In this document: positions 36,532 through 48,528 of the stretch, piece after piece
Numbering within the stretch: position 1 is the first letter of the stretch
Layout: each line of letters begins with the position of its first letter
Assembly: GCA_047495785.1 (NCBI GenBank)
Contig: JBLDXI010000009.1
Coordinates: forward strand, 1,984,001-2,048,000
Direction of reading: 5' to 3'
From: Lepidodermella squamata
Lineage: Eukaryota; Gastrotricha
Length of the DNA stretch: 64,000 bases
Notes under the pieces: model-generated
Seen by the model: only the letters and a program-made list of their open reading frames with translations
What the model was told of the DNA's origin: nothing
Database searches by the model: none
Translations under genes and position numbers: made by a program

Positions 36532-39500
36532 ATGGCTGAAGGGGAGGAACGTTCTGTGTCTGTTGCTGTCGGAACGCCAGCTACTCTTGATAGACCTGGT
36601 TCCGGAGGCCAGAAGAAAAACCAGTTCAAGGGAGACAGGCGCAAACTCCCCCCTATCACGCGAGATCTTCACACTGCGCACCATGACCCTGTTCGGAAGA
36701 CGGTAATACTTGTTATTTTGTTCAAGCCAAGATAGGTGATTGAGGTTCTTTCAGCTTCTTGTCAGGAGGTCGAAAACTGCGCAAGAGAGGCGGCCCTTTA
36801 TGACACCTAGTACTGCAAGAGGAGGCGAGGAAGAAGATCGAGAGTTTGACGAAGAGGTGAAATTTAGTTTGAATAACATTTTTATTATTTACTATTATAT
36901 CTGGTGTTAGGAATCCGAAAGGCCCGAAACCAACAGAATGTACAGCGAAGACGAGGAGGTCGTGGCCGAAGTTCCTGATTCGGTAATTGTCGAATCGCAG
37001 AAAGTGTCTGCTCGGGGAAAGACCGGCGGAGCGACATCGGAAGGACGCGAGGTCAATATTTTTGAAGACAGTGGCTTCGACACCGACCTTGAAACAGAGC
37101 GTAAGCTTTATAATGAATTATGGTATCATCTTGTACCGGAATTCAATTTTGGATTTTTCACTTATCCCAGTGGAAAAAATTCATATACCGGGTCTAGAGA
37201 GCGATAGCTCCGAAGAAAATGAGGATGATGATGGAGAAAGTTTGTGCCACAACTTAATTTGAGTGCAGCAATAATTCTGTTCAGTTTTTTATTTATGAGA
37301 TTTATTTGATTGCCTTTGATTCCTACATATAAATAAATGAGATTTCAATGTTATTTCAGCTGTTCGGAAACCTGTTGATCACAGGGCAGAGGTGCAGTAT
37401 GTCCAAAATTGCGAAAAATCTGGACTAGTTCCGGTTACTCACTTTATCAAAGAGCTCCACCAACAGAGCGTTTGCCTTAGCCATCATGGTGTTGGGACGG
37501 AAGGGATGCTTCCTATTGCAAAGGCACTATTGGTATGCTAATTAACGTGAAAGAAAATTGGTTACTTCGAACATCATGATAGCACAACTCAACTATTACG
37601 AGCATAAATCTTTCTGACAACTGGCTGGGGAAAGTCGGTGGATTTCATATCTGTAACATGTTGAAGGAAAACTGTTTTCTGACAGAAATGGTATACGTTA
37701 TATGCATTTTAATTTGTCATTGCAAAATTAATTATCATTCATTTCTGTTCAGGACCTATCAGAAAACCGCTTGGAGGAGTCGTTCTGTGAGCAGTTGATC
37801 GACAGCTTGAATTTCAATCGCACTCTCACACATTTGAATTTAAGTGGAAATAAATTTGGCCTGAAAGCTGCTGAACATCTTGCAACAATAATCGGCACTA
37901 ATACAAATTTAATCTACCTGAATCTTTCCCACAACTTACTGGACTCTGGAGCTGGCGTGGTTCTTGGACCAGCTATTGGTGAAAATTCGGCCTTGAGAAC
38001 ATTAGACCTTAGCTGGAACAATATAACTCGACGCGGTGCTATCGCTATTGCCAAAGGCATAAAGGTTTTTATTTTAATTTCCTCATTTTATGCCATATCT
38101 TTTTGTTATTTATGATTTTTTTTAAAGATAAATATGATGCTGAAAACGTTGAACTTGGCGTGGAACGGCTTTGGAGTTGACGGCTGCAAGGCTTTAGGAG
38201 ATGCCATAAAGACTAATAATGTATTGGAGGAGCTTGATCTAACGTAAGCTGAAAACAATTTCAGAGTATTTTAAAAAATCAAATTCTCTAGGAACAACCG
38301 AATTACAACTGAGGGTGCAGTCTTGCTTGGCAAGGGCATAGGAGTGAACGAAACTTTGCGCATTCTCCGCATGGGTAGAAATATCATGCGTTCTGCCGGT
38401 TGTTATGGCATTGCCGCGGCTGTTTTCCGAAATCCTAACAGCAAAGTAGAGGAGCTGGATTTCAGCGAAATTATTGTCAATCAAGATTTTACTGACCTGC
38501 TGCAAGATCTTCGATCATCGCTAGCTGAGGATAGGCAGATTAAAGTTTCAACGGGATGTGATGTTCCTCCACTGAAACCAAAGAAACGCGTTCATCCGAT
38601 GATGAAGCTCAGAATCTACGTGCAAAAGCATGGCTTGAAGCTTCACGAATTTTTCAGTCGCTTTGATAAAGACGGTTCTATGGCTGTAGACTACGATGAG
38701 TTCCGCGAGGGAATCCAGGTTTATTCCTCGAGTCAATATCATTTCAATTTATTTTGACTGAAAACCTTTCACAGGAAATGGGAATTAATTTAGATGACGA
38801 CGAGATAAATATGCTTATTGCGGAACTAGATCGCGACGGCGATGGTGATATCAACTACAGGTATGCTTTCATTTCAATTTGCAGAGTTCTATCTTATAGC
38901 TCAATCTGCTTATAAGATACATATTTTACGGTGATTTTCCGGTTAGTTTATACTTGCAAGAACACACATTGTCAGTAATGGTCTGTCATCACGAAAATCA
39001 TGAGAAAAACATAGTTTAGCTTCATTCAAGTGTTTGAAATGTTCGTAAATTCACTTTTCAAATTCATATGGTCGACTATAAAGAGGCCTCGACTTACACC
39101 TGACTTTGTTTGAGTCACCACCTTCGGTAAGTTGAGTAAACCTGTTACGTGAAACCCGAAGCGCGATCTCACTCCTAGCACTTTGAACCATTGTTACGTT
39201 ATTCTTATATACCCAATGGCGTTCTGGGAAAACCGCTATAAAAATCTTCGAATTTTCACAGTGAACTTCTCGATAAATTATTGAAAACCTGAAGGTAAAT
39301 TATGGTTGTGACGTATGCACAGAGTGATGGGCTGTTCACGCGGTAGATTTCGATACCGCTTTATAAAGAGAGCACCTAAAATATATATTTGCGTCTTACC
39401 CGAGATGCTTGGGCAGTAAGCGTCTCACTGCTTTAAACCCGCTATTTTAACATTAAAAGCATAATATCTGCACACAAATTCGATGAAAGCACCTCCACTT

Positions 39501-39630
39501 TTTTATCTTACAATTAAAAAGAACCTTTGATTTAATAGTGATGATTCACTAGTAAACGCAATATTTTTATATTTTCAGTGAGCTGGTGATCGGCAATGTC
39601 GAGTTCGAGGGCGGTCTGAATGACAGTTAA
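36532..39630 (+). CDS. LRRC74-like leucine-rich repeat protein with C-terminal EF hands
   Basis: Eleven exons: 36532-36702, 36755-36856, 36911-37100, 37171-37239, 37360-37532, 37583-37690, 37753-38064, 38128-38243, 38292-38718, 38775-38860, 39579-39630 (601 residues, phases consistent). A charged N-terminal region (about 1-190) precedes NLR/RNI-type leucine-rich repeats of about 28 residues, for example LTHLNLSGNKFGLKAAEHLA, LRTLDLSWNNITRRGAIAIA and LKTLNLAWNGFGVDGCKALG. The wording matches LRRC74A/B. Two EF-hand loops follow: DKDGSMAVDYDE and DRDGDGDINYSE. Both have acidic residues in the calcium positions and a final glutamate, so calcium binding is plausible. The human LRRC74A tail looks degenerate in comparison. 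Function is not established for the family; a sperm or ciliary role is only a guess. Confidence 0.88.
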
Positions 39631-40786
39631 ATCACCGAAATCCGCAGCTGTTATCTAGACTTGATGTAGCTCATGATCATATCAATAAATAGTATACTCG
39701 CAACCATTCCGTACTCAACAATCACCCATTCTAGCATAGCAATCTTATTGATTATGCCTTGTATTGATGCAAAATTTGCCATATCTTGAAAGCTTACTCA
39801 AATTTAATATTCTCAACGTTGTTCCTTGCGCAAAATTTTCGACGTAACATTTGTTCTACTTCAGTCGGTTGATTTATTTTTCTCATGCTCTTAGATTCAT
39901 TACGATTGTGGACCCATAATACCTTATTTTCTTATGCCCTCGTTCTTCTTTTTCTATTTTGTTTATATTCAGGGGTAAAACTTTACACCCCCATGTCGCG
40001 TGCTTCTTGCTGCGTTGAGCAAGACAACTTTTGAAGATCTATGTGTTGGGTATTTTCAATAAAAAATTTCTAACCGAGAGGAAGTGTTTTGCATAGTTAC
40101 AAGTAGGTTCACTGTACCAAAAACTGATACTCTTGTGCCGTTTCAAGAGTACCATAACGGTTGAACTTGGCGCAACAATAGTCCTATAAGACATATGTTT
40201 GCTCAATCTAAATGGCGCGGAAGTCTGCCGTCAAAACGCGATGATAAACTGGTCGGTCATCGCGTGGCTGCTGGTCGTGCCGCTCGTGTGTGCCCGAAGA
40301 TGCGCTGAAACCAGCTTGGGTGTTTATTTTTCCTACACACAGCTCAGCGCATGTTGTTGCTCCGAATACACTGGGTAAAGTGGACACGCGCAAACGATAA
40401 ATTACCGGTATTTTCAGGCATAAATAAGTCTTGATAGTAGTCGTAATACTGCCATATAATATAAAGAATTGAGGATGAGAAACTACAGCCCACGTATTAT
40501 TCATAATCAGGGCGCCATCAGTCTTCTTTTGCTTCGTCTCCTTCGCTGGTACAATCACCGAGCGAAGCGTCAGTGCCACGCGACGGGAAACGAACGATGA
40601 TTTGCAGGTACATTATACGGCACCGTCCAGGAATTGCATAAACATGCATTTAATCACCACGAGTATACAACCATGTTGTCACAATGTCCCTTGTATTTAA
40701 CTTACCAGCTTGTCATCATTTTATGAGTCTCCTGGAGTTAATTATACACTCTCATAAAATCATTTTTTCCGCCATATTATAGCATT
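39631..40786. other. spacer between LRRC74-like and MIF genes
   Basis: AT-rich, with the LRRC74-like 3' UTR at the left and the MIF promoter at the right. The minus-strand frame at 40208-40579 shows no protein family features. Confidence 0.45.
39684..39689 (+). terminator. polyadenylation signal of the LRRC74-like gene
   Basis: AATAAA about 54 bases after the stop codon. Confidence 0.55.
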
Positions 40787-41174
40787 ATGCCGTTGTGCAT
40801 GTTACAAACTAATATTTCGGACTGGGATATCCCTGAAGATATTCACGTCAAACTTTCACAACTTGTGTCTGAAGTTTTGCGGAAACCTGAGGAGCGAATG
40901 ACCGTCATTGTTCAGGGCAACGTCCGCATGTGTCGAAGTGGCAGTCCGCGACCTACAGCTTGTTTACAGATCTGGACAAGGGGAAATTTTGCTGGCAATC
41001 AATCGTTCTCAAAGCCCATTTACGACTTTTTATCAACATCATTGCAATTACCTTTCAACAGGTTTGCCCTCCGCATGCGTTTTATTTTCTTCATTAAGTA
41101 TTGCTTTTTATAGAATAACTTTGGTGTTTCACGATAGCGGTGCAGGACCCACATCAAACCCCCCGCAAGGCTAG
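40787..41174 (+). CDS. macrophage migration inhibitory factor / D-dopachrome tautomerase family
   Basis: Two exons, 40787-41061 and 41114-41174, encode 111 residues (MIF and DDT are 115-118). The mature N-terminal proline that acts as the tautomerase base is present (Met-Pro2). The family pattern is visible in MPLCMLQTNISDWDIP, LRKPEERMTVIVQGN, FAGNQSFSKPIYDFL and LPFNRITLVFHDSGAG. MIF-family proteins are secreted without a signal peptide and act as cytokines in vertebrates; many invertebrates have several copies. The CALC redox motif of MIF is not conserved (ACLQI). The region around residues 44-58 (VRMCRSGSPRPTACLQIW) diverges from the usual AFGGSSEPC. I cannot say whether it is nearer MIF or DDT. 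Confidence 0.85.
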
Positions 41175-41795
41175 TCAAAACTAATTTGAGGCCGCTCGAT
41201 ATTTCCGCCAAGTCAAATCGTTCAATATTTTTATTGCTATACTCAAATTGCTGGTAACCTAGCAATAAAATCGACCGCGAATCGGCTGGAAGACACCAAT
41301 ACTGTCCGGTGAGAAAACATAATAGGCATATCAAAGCTGATTTCCTCAAACAAATTAGAAAGCTGAACTCTCTCCAAAAGCCGCTGTTTTATTTAAAACC
41401 ATCATCGTTCCATGGTTGTGCTAGACTCCTAAATGCTTCTGCATTTCGCGCGTTTTTACAAATACGGCATTGTTAACCAATAAAATTGCAGTGAAAGCAG
41501 CGAGATGCGAAAAAGAGAAATATTATTTACTTGGGCATACTATAGAGGCAGTAGTCTCGGTTAAAAATGGCATCAAATACTGTTGTGAAAGCAATAAAAT
41601 GTTGAAAACTTCATATTTTATGAAGATCGGTCAGCTAACAACTTCCGAGATTTTTTACGTATCAGCAAAAATTATAATAATAATAATAATATCATTTGCT
41701 TATCATACGAAAACACGTGTAATTTACAATATCGCACCAAAGACATTATTAGATCATTCTTTAGCAACGAATCAGACCTAGGTAAAAAGCAACAA
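41175..41795. other. convergent spacer between MIF and CDC45 genes
   Basis: AT-rich 3' untranslated DNA with a small ata repeat at about 41670-41690. No coding signal seen. Confidence 0.5.
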
Positions 41796-44005
41796 TCACG
41801 ATAGGAGAGCAACGAGGGCATCCATGAATTTGTCCTTGTCATCCTTTCTAATAAGAATGAGATTCTGGTCAAACGTCCACGGCTTTACCCTTGAACGGCT
41901 GACAACCGCAGCTTGCTCGAAGGCTTTTCCGAAGCAATTCGACCGTTCTTCTTCGGCTGCCGACAGAGGTTGGAGGCCGCAGGCGACAAGCAGCGATTCG
42001 TCGTGAGGATACGCAGCCAAAACAACAAAAGGCAAGGAGCGGATGCGCGAGTTCTTCACGTCGCTGCAAAATGCGTGCTGCAGGTACCGAGCGAAACGGG
42101 TAAATGTGAGAGGTTGCACTAAAATAGGTGTATGTGCTCGCATCTGAAATATTTTCGTTAATTTTTATCATTTTTCTTTATATTTTCCGTCAACTCACGG
42201 GAGGTAGGGTGGTGTAGAGAAGAGGACCTAAGCGAGCGATGGACCGCGCCTGAACAACAGACCATGCTGCATCTGAAATAGCCATCACTTGTGACCGCGC
42301 CAACTCGCCGCCCTCAGACAACAAAGCATCAATGTTATGCCTGTGAAAGAGGAACAAAACACAATGGTGATGAAATCGAGAAAACATGTGAATAAACATA
42401 CTTCAAGCTGAGCGCTTCGCCGGCTTTTGCAAAGCAGGAGTGAATAGTTCTCACTTCCTTACGAGGAGCCGGAGCACCGGGCACAATGTTGGTAGAATGG
42501 TCTGCCGCAGCGCCAAACAGGCAATTGCCAGGTTCCAACATTCCCAGGGCACACATGGCAATGTCGCCCAACGACAAGTCGTATAGGTATCCCATATACA
42601 TCCAGTATACAGGATATATCAAGGATGATTGTTCCATACTGAATTCAAGTTGAAGATTGACTCATCAGCAGGCAATTAAAGTCAATACTTACCCATATTT
42701 CTCGACCCTTTCTTCGATATATTTTTTGACATTTAGCCGCAACTCACTCGAAGTTGAAGCGAACCGCTGCTGGCTTTGCGTGGGTGGTATGCTTTAAAAA
42801 AAATAATGAAAAATCGGGCAGAAGGCGTTTTCGAAGGTTTTTACCCACAATCCGCCAGAAATTCGCGAAGTCTGGCCATTCCTCGAGCGGTCCATACCCT
42901 GAAGTGACAGGCCGTGGCTTCCGTCCGTAACAAGCTGTCGTACAGTGTCCACTGGCGATACAAATCTAGGAGGAGATCCTCTCGCAAAGTCAATCGCATT
43001 TGGTTTCCCGGAACGTGAACTGACGATGCATTGGTGGATGCGCCCCCGCTCGCCACTAACGCCGAGAGTGAATTGGGCTCTGAAGCTGGCCTTCGATTCA
43101 GCCTATTCGCGTGAACGCCAACTGACTTCATTTCAGCTATATATGTATCACGATTTGTTTGGCCCATGAGAAACGCTCCCGTTAGACTCACAAGTGCCAA
43201 AAACAAGGAATCATTGGAGTCCCTCGATAGGGCGTGGGCAAGCTCGAAACAGTATACCGCAGACTTAATAGCATAAATTAGCGATAAAAATCGTATGGAT
43301 GATCATTTAGAATATACCGGTCGAGCGAAGAAAGAAAATTCGCTGTATTTGAAAAGAGCTTCTTCTCGTCTTTGTTCCCACCTAGCCCTCTCATCTCTCT
43401 TCTTCTTTCGACGGGTCAAACTTTCGAGTGAGTCAGCATCTTCGTCGTTTTCGTCTACGTCATCGATATCCTAGGCGTAAACAAAATTGAAAAAATCCAA
43501 CTTCCACCCAAATATAATTTACGTTTTCGTCCAAATCGTCACGAAAGATATCGTCGTAATGTGGTACATTGGACGTGGAATCGTCTTGTTTTATCAATAG
43601 TTTGACTTGAACGGCGTTGTAAACATTTGACACGTCGATCGGGCGATGCCAGTCGCAAATGAAGAAAACAACACCTTCTGGAGGCTGAAGAACTTCGACC
43701 AAATCTAGAGTTGCGCCACAGTTCAGGAAAATGAAGTGTTTCACGCCCCGAGAAAATTCCAGAAATTTTGATTCTATCTCTTCCAGTGATAGCACCGGTA
43801 CTATGGTGTATAACACTCCTTCGACAAAAAACAAGTTCTGTTGGGAATTGATGCATTTGAAAATAGGCATATAAGTATCATTATCACAAACCTGAAGAAT
43901 CTTAGTGGCACAAACACTGTCGAGGTCGAGCGATGCGAAAACAACGACTCGATGGGATGCTATAACATTGAAAAATTCTGATTTTATATCTCTGATAAAT
44001 ACCAT
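41796..44005 (-). CDS. CDC45: CDC45, replicative helicase (CMG) subunit
   Basis: Eight exons: 44005-43892, 43837-43523, 43470-43318, 43263-42845, 42791-42693, 42638-42402, 42340-42199, 42143-41796 (608 residues; human 566). Phases are consistent. CDC45 joins MCM2-7 and GINS to form the replicative helicase in the nucleus. The N-terminal DHH-like region shows FASLDLDSVCATKIL, FLNCGATLDLVEVLQPPEG and FICDWHRPIDVSNVYN. An acidic linker is followed by RRKKKRDERARWEQRREEAL, then YRQWTLYDSLLRT, LREFLADCG and the C-terminal FMDALVALLS. The first intron (43891-43838, 54 nt) is a multiple of three and free of stops. It would add 18 residues if retained; I splice it out because NLFF...YTIVPV then aligns with the human LFQ...YTLVPV. 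The gene starts 380 nt after the CDK stop codon on the same strand. Confidence 0.95.
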
Positions 44006-44385
44006 ATTACTAAAACCTATGTAAAGAAAAACGGTTATAACAGACGTCTCATGTACTGTGTATTAAAAACACACTGTCATTTACAGGCAAATTACAAACA
44101 CTAAGCTAATTGAACGTTAATGATTAATTATGTCAATCCTGCGAACGAAATACGCTTTTAGTAAAATCGGCAAAAGAAGATGACTCTGTAGTCGTAATAA
44201 GTCTTCATCACACATCATTGGAATAGATATAACGCAGAGAAGGAACAGGCAGTGAGAATTCATAATTCTCCCAAATTCAACATATTACGAACCGTATTTG
44301 AAAAAGTTTCACCAGAAGCGCTATAATACAATTTATAACAAGGCAGAGGTACACGCACCCAGTGGCTATGTATTCTAATCGAATT
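44006..44385 (-). other. spacer between CDK and CDC45 genes
   Basis: Head-to-tail spacer of 380 nt. It should contain the CDK 3' UTR and the CDC45 promoter. Nothing else is visible. Confidence 0.5.
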
Positions 44386-45488
44386 TCATGCGTCAGATGC
44401 AGAGTTGCTTGACTCAGAAGTGCTGACACTTTCCAGGGCCTGAGAAACAGCAGCTCGGTGTAAACGTTCGCAAACGTTATCAGGATATTGTTCAGCAACC
44501 GTTTTTGATACGTTGGTTTGTTTGAGCAGCAGAGGAGCAAAATACTGGTGCTTGATCGCTTGGTCTGATGTAATCCGTTTAGCAGGGTTCAGGGTCAACA
44601 AGGCCGAAAGAAGGTGCATCAAAGACTCATCTTGAGAGTTGACACATTCGCGAAGACGATTCTCTCGCCAGCGAGGGAAAGACGCGTTATAATCACGGAG
44701 TTGCTCAACCCCAGGCCACGTTTCATTGGTCGGAGTACCCAATAAACGGAAAATTCGATAAAGCTGGTCGATTTCTGAATCACCTGGGAACAGAGGGCGC
44801 AGACTAACGAGCTCGCAAAGAATGCATCCAACGCTCCAAACGTCCACTTCCAAAGAATACCGCTGTGAACCCAGTAGCACCTCAGGGCATCGATACCAAA
44901 GCGTTACAATTTCGTGGGTGTAAGCCCGTACCGGAAGGGCAAATACACGCGCCAAGCCAAAATCAGCGATTCGAACCAAGGTTCCAGAAGAATCAATAAG
45001 AATGTTTTGAGGCTGCAATAAATCATCTTTATTAGGGTAATAAAATGGTTAAATATTACCTTCAAATCTCGATGGGGTAGTGATCGGCGATGAGCATAAT
45101 CCAACCCCAGGAGAAGCTGATAGGTAAATGAGCGGACGACCGATGCATCCGGCTTCGTCTTGTTGCGCTCATGTTGATCCAAAAACTTCTTCAAATCGTA
45201 CTGAAGGTACTCGAATACCAAAAATACTTTTTGGTCTTCGATCATCAAAGAAAGTAACTTCACAATATTTGGATGCGCTGATAGCTCACGGAGAGAAGCT
45301 ATCTCTCTAAGACTTGTCGCAGGCAAGCCTTCCTCGTCCCCATCCATCCTAATCTTCTTCATGGCAAATATTTCTCCTGTTCGGCGGTTGCGCACCTTAT
45401 ACACCACTCCATAGGTACCTTCTCCGAGTTTTTCAAGCTTCTGATATGTAGCATCAACCCTTTCATTACTGATAAATCCACTCATCAT
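44386..45488 (-). CDS. cyclin-dependent kinase, CDK1/CDK2-like, with variant PATSLRE helix
   Basis: Two exons, 45488-45060 and 45012-44386, encode 351 residues. The kinase is complete. It has the glycine loop GEGTYGVVYK with inhibitory Thr25-Tyr26, lysine 44 (AMKKIRM), HRDLKPQN (139-146, split by the intron), DFGLAR and the activation segment ALPVRAYTHEIVTLWYR with the T-loop Thr. GDSEIDQLYRIFRLLGTPTN is the CDK1/2 hallmark. The cyclin-binding C helix is PATSLRE (56-62) where CDK1 and CDK2 have PSTAIRE. A serine-rich C-terminal tail of about 40 residues is extra. The second Met at 45485 could also serve as start. Upstream an acceptor (atttttag) suggests a non-coding first exon. CDK1 or CDK2 cannot be chosen from this alone. 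Confidence 0.9.
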
Positions 45489-47917
45489 AAGTAAACAACC
45501 GCGCCTAAAAATTGTTATCCATTGAATGATCAATCTTAAGCTAGCAGATAGTGATGAAAACAATGATTCTATACACTACAGCAAAACAAAGAGGTTCTAA
45601 AACCCAGAAAGGTGAATAGGTATATATGCGACATAGAGATCGATTTTTTGCCTGCGATCGCCAGGTTTGACGTTTGATTAATTGAGTAATCGTCATTAAT
45701 TCCAGTCGCCATTCTGCATTACTGAAATACAATCCAACATCTAGCATAGGCATGGTGAAAACGAACACCCAATTCAATGCGACAGCACTGTTTTTCAAAT
45801 GGGCTGGCAATAAATAAACGCAGTAATGACACGGCAATTTGTAAATCCGATAACCAATAACGTCTGGTGTGTGGCGATGAGTTGGTGCCCGTCAACCGTC
45901 AAACTTTCACGCGGAAGAAAAATTGGTTCCATCTTCCACTATTTTTGTGATAGGTTGTCTGCGTTTCGTGGCCTCATGCTTGACCATTATCCATTATCCA
46001 TCCTGCTTTGTTGGGTACGCTGCTACAGGTCTCCTTGCGGCACAGAATCGTCGAATCGATTCATCAATCCATGACGGTCCGCGAACATCTCGAAGAAAAC
46101 TTGAACCGCGAAAATTCAAATTCCGCATTTTTAAAAATTTATATAACCAATGAAAAAATATTGCCAAGTGTGTTTTTAATATCTTATTACATTAACATAG
46201 ACGGACTTTGGCGCTATTTTACTTGACCGCATTAATAAAAAAAATACCGCGCATCGCGCATCTCATCGCTCGCTTTCCTCATATCTATGTTGTGTGGAGT
46301 ATGGACTCCTTTGGCTACCTCTCAGACGGTAAAGCTTGACAGTCTCTTCGCACAGTTCGCCTTCTGGCATCCCAACTACTCGGGCCAGTGGCGAGTGGCG
46401 CTCTACTTTTGGTCATTTCGTCCTAAGCAAGGAGTACTCAATCAAAAACCAAAAAACGAAACATCTTGAGATATTGCCTTGTGATTTCGATTCCACTGAA
46501 GACAAGTAGGAATGTCAATGAGAGGTTGACATTCATCCATACGATTCTCCACCGCCTTGCCATTTTTTCCATGAAGTGAAATTTACCCGGAGCGTAGTCC
46601 TTCGAAAAGTCGCAAGCCTAGCTCGCTTAATGGTCGACGATGGGCCGGGGTAATTATCTTCTCCCTAAGATTAAATATTGAATTCGTTGACAAAATTTGA
46701 TGCGCATTGCATTCTCATCGCTGCTTATAGCTCCCGATTAGCTTACTTATTTCACTTCATATATCATGGGTAAATAATACAACTGACAGCGCCTTTATAG
46801 GTGCCTTAATAATGGCCTGTAGATCGGTGCCCATGGATCCCTAACAACAAAAGACGTTAAAAATAATGTAATTACGGAATTAATATTATCAACTCCATTG
46901 AAATCGTTTCACAAGCCCTTAAGGACAGCCATTGAATTGTACATCACCAACTTTATCAGTAGCGGTGCCAGGGGGGGGGGGGGGGGGCGAGGGGGGCGCC
47001 GCCCCCCTGACGAGATGTTCTCGAACTCTCGCCCCCCTGGAAATTTTCAGCTCTCAACCCAAATTTGGAGCATTTTTAGGCTATTCCTGAGGAAAACTCC
47101 ACAGAAATAGCGCCAGCTAAAGCTCGCTTCGCTCGCGTTATGGCCATTAGTCTACATTTGCGCTCTGATTCTGGAACTCCTAGGTTTTTTGTATAGGCTG
47201 CTTTCTAAGGGATTCTAAGGGACTCAATTCAACAATCAATAAGGTTTCAAAATCTCTAGTTTTAACCGATATAGCTAGGGCGCGCAGTGGGGAAACGCAC
47301 TCAGCAAGGTAGTGACGGTTTACGGCGCCTTACGCCCGTGCGCGGAAGAATTCGCTGAGATCGAGACTCCTGAAAACTCCAGGTTAAGGAAAGTGGGTCC
47401 AAATATTGAAGCATTTCTACGTTAGTCCCTGAGTGTAATTTTCAAGAAATAGCGTTAGCTAAAGCTCGCTTCTCTCGCATGCAGATTGTTGTGTCGTCGT
47501 TGGTAGCTTTTGTTACTGTCTCGAATTTAAACTCTCAGCTACAATCTGTCACACACATATACGCAAAATTGCGGTATTTTCGCTAGCTTAGTATCGTTAG
47601 TGATTGCCCCCAGCTCGCCCCCCTGACAGCAGAACCCTGGCGCCGTCCCTGAACTTTATTCCAACAATGAACGATTATAACAATCCAGTAATTACAATAG
47701 AAATTCAAACTTACACTGAAATCAATTGTATGGCATGGTTACTATAATATCTTTACCGCAGATATAAGTCGGTATCCCTTTTCTTTGCACAGAGCTGCAC
47801 TAATTTTCTACTTAGGTTTCCGGTATAGGATGGCTGTATTTGTCTCGGTTTAGCTTTCTAATACCCTATCAACTGAGCTTGCTTCTCTGTTTCAGGGTTT
47901 ATCAGATACATTGAATC
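45489..47917. other. intergenic region, right part repetitive
   Basis: Upstream of the CDK (-) and VKORC1 (+) genes. From 45489 to about 46900 no coding signal is visible. The right third carries the GC-rich repeat annotated separately. Confidence 0.45.
46965..47645. repeat. GC-rich interspersed repeat with poly-G run and short internal repeats
   Basis: It begins with ggtgccag plus a run of about 17 G (46972-46988), then gcgccgcccccctgac. The phrase taaagctcgctt(c/t)...ctcgc occurs at about 47119-47142 and again at about 47459-47480. Two near-complementary ends stand out: gcccccctgac near 47000 and cagctcgcccccctgac near 47611-47627. It codes for nothing recognisable. A similar gggcgccgcccc word sits at about 55390-55402, suggesting a dispersed family. 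Confidence 0.5.
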
Positions 47918-48522
47918 ATGCGACGCGCTGATAAATTGATTGTATGTGTATGCATCCTCGGTATTGCTGTTTCATTGTATACGTTGTACGTCGAGTATCA
48001 AAAAGAACACGATAAAAACTACGTTGCTTTCTGTGACATATCGGAGTATGTTGCGTGTTCTAAAGTATTTACGTCAAAGTAAGTAAAACCTCAAACTTGG
48101 GACCAGTGATGTTGAATTTTGAATTCGCTCAAGGTATGGTAAAGGTTTTGGTCTAACTGCACTTATATTTGGCGAAGAAAGTCCAATGAATCAACCGAAT
48201 CCTGTATTTGGCATATTTTACTACACAAATATAATAATATTAAGTAAGTTCTATCTGATAACAAACTCTTGAACATTGCTAACACTTCAATTCAGGCTTG
48301 ATCGGGTCAAAATTCTGTACTTCGACACAACTTTTTCTGACTGGCATCTCATTGGCAGGTTGCCTATGGTTGGCATACGTGCTGTTCTTCATTCTGCATG
48401 ACTTTTGCATCGTCTGTGTATCGATGTACTGTGTTCAGACTACATTATTTATCGCTATTTTGTACAAGCGAAGGAATCCTATCTCGGTGAAGACTAAATC
48501 GAGCAAAGCAAAGAAAAATTAA
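47918..48522 (+). CDS. VKORC1: vitamin K epoxide reductase complex subunit 1
   Basis: Three exons, 47918-48078, 48134-48243 and 48296-48522, encode 165 residues (human VKORC1 has 163). It reduces vitamin K epoxide and quinone in the ER membrane to support gamma-carboxylation of glutamate. The four catalytic cysteines are in place: loop Cys39 (AFCDIS) and Cys47 (VACSKVF), and the active-site CIVC at 128-131 within LHDFCIVCVSMY. KYGKGFGL and NPVFGIFYYT match the luminal half-helix segment. Four hydrophobic segments and a lysine-rich tail (ER retention-like) complete it. A polyadenylation signal overlaps the end (aataaa 48523-48528). Confidence 0.96.
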
Positions 48523-48528
48523 AATAAA
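48523..48528 (+). terminator. polyadenylation signal of VKORC1
   Basis: AATAAA starting directly after the stop codon. Confidence 0.5.

Noticed and set aside
40208-40579. 123-codon minus-strand open frame
   Set aside because: No recognisable motif; lies in a promoter/3' UTR interval.
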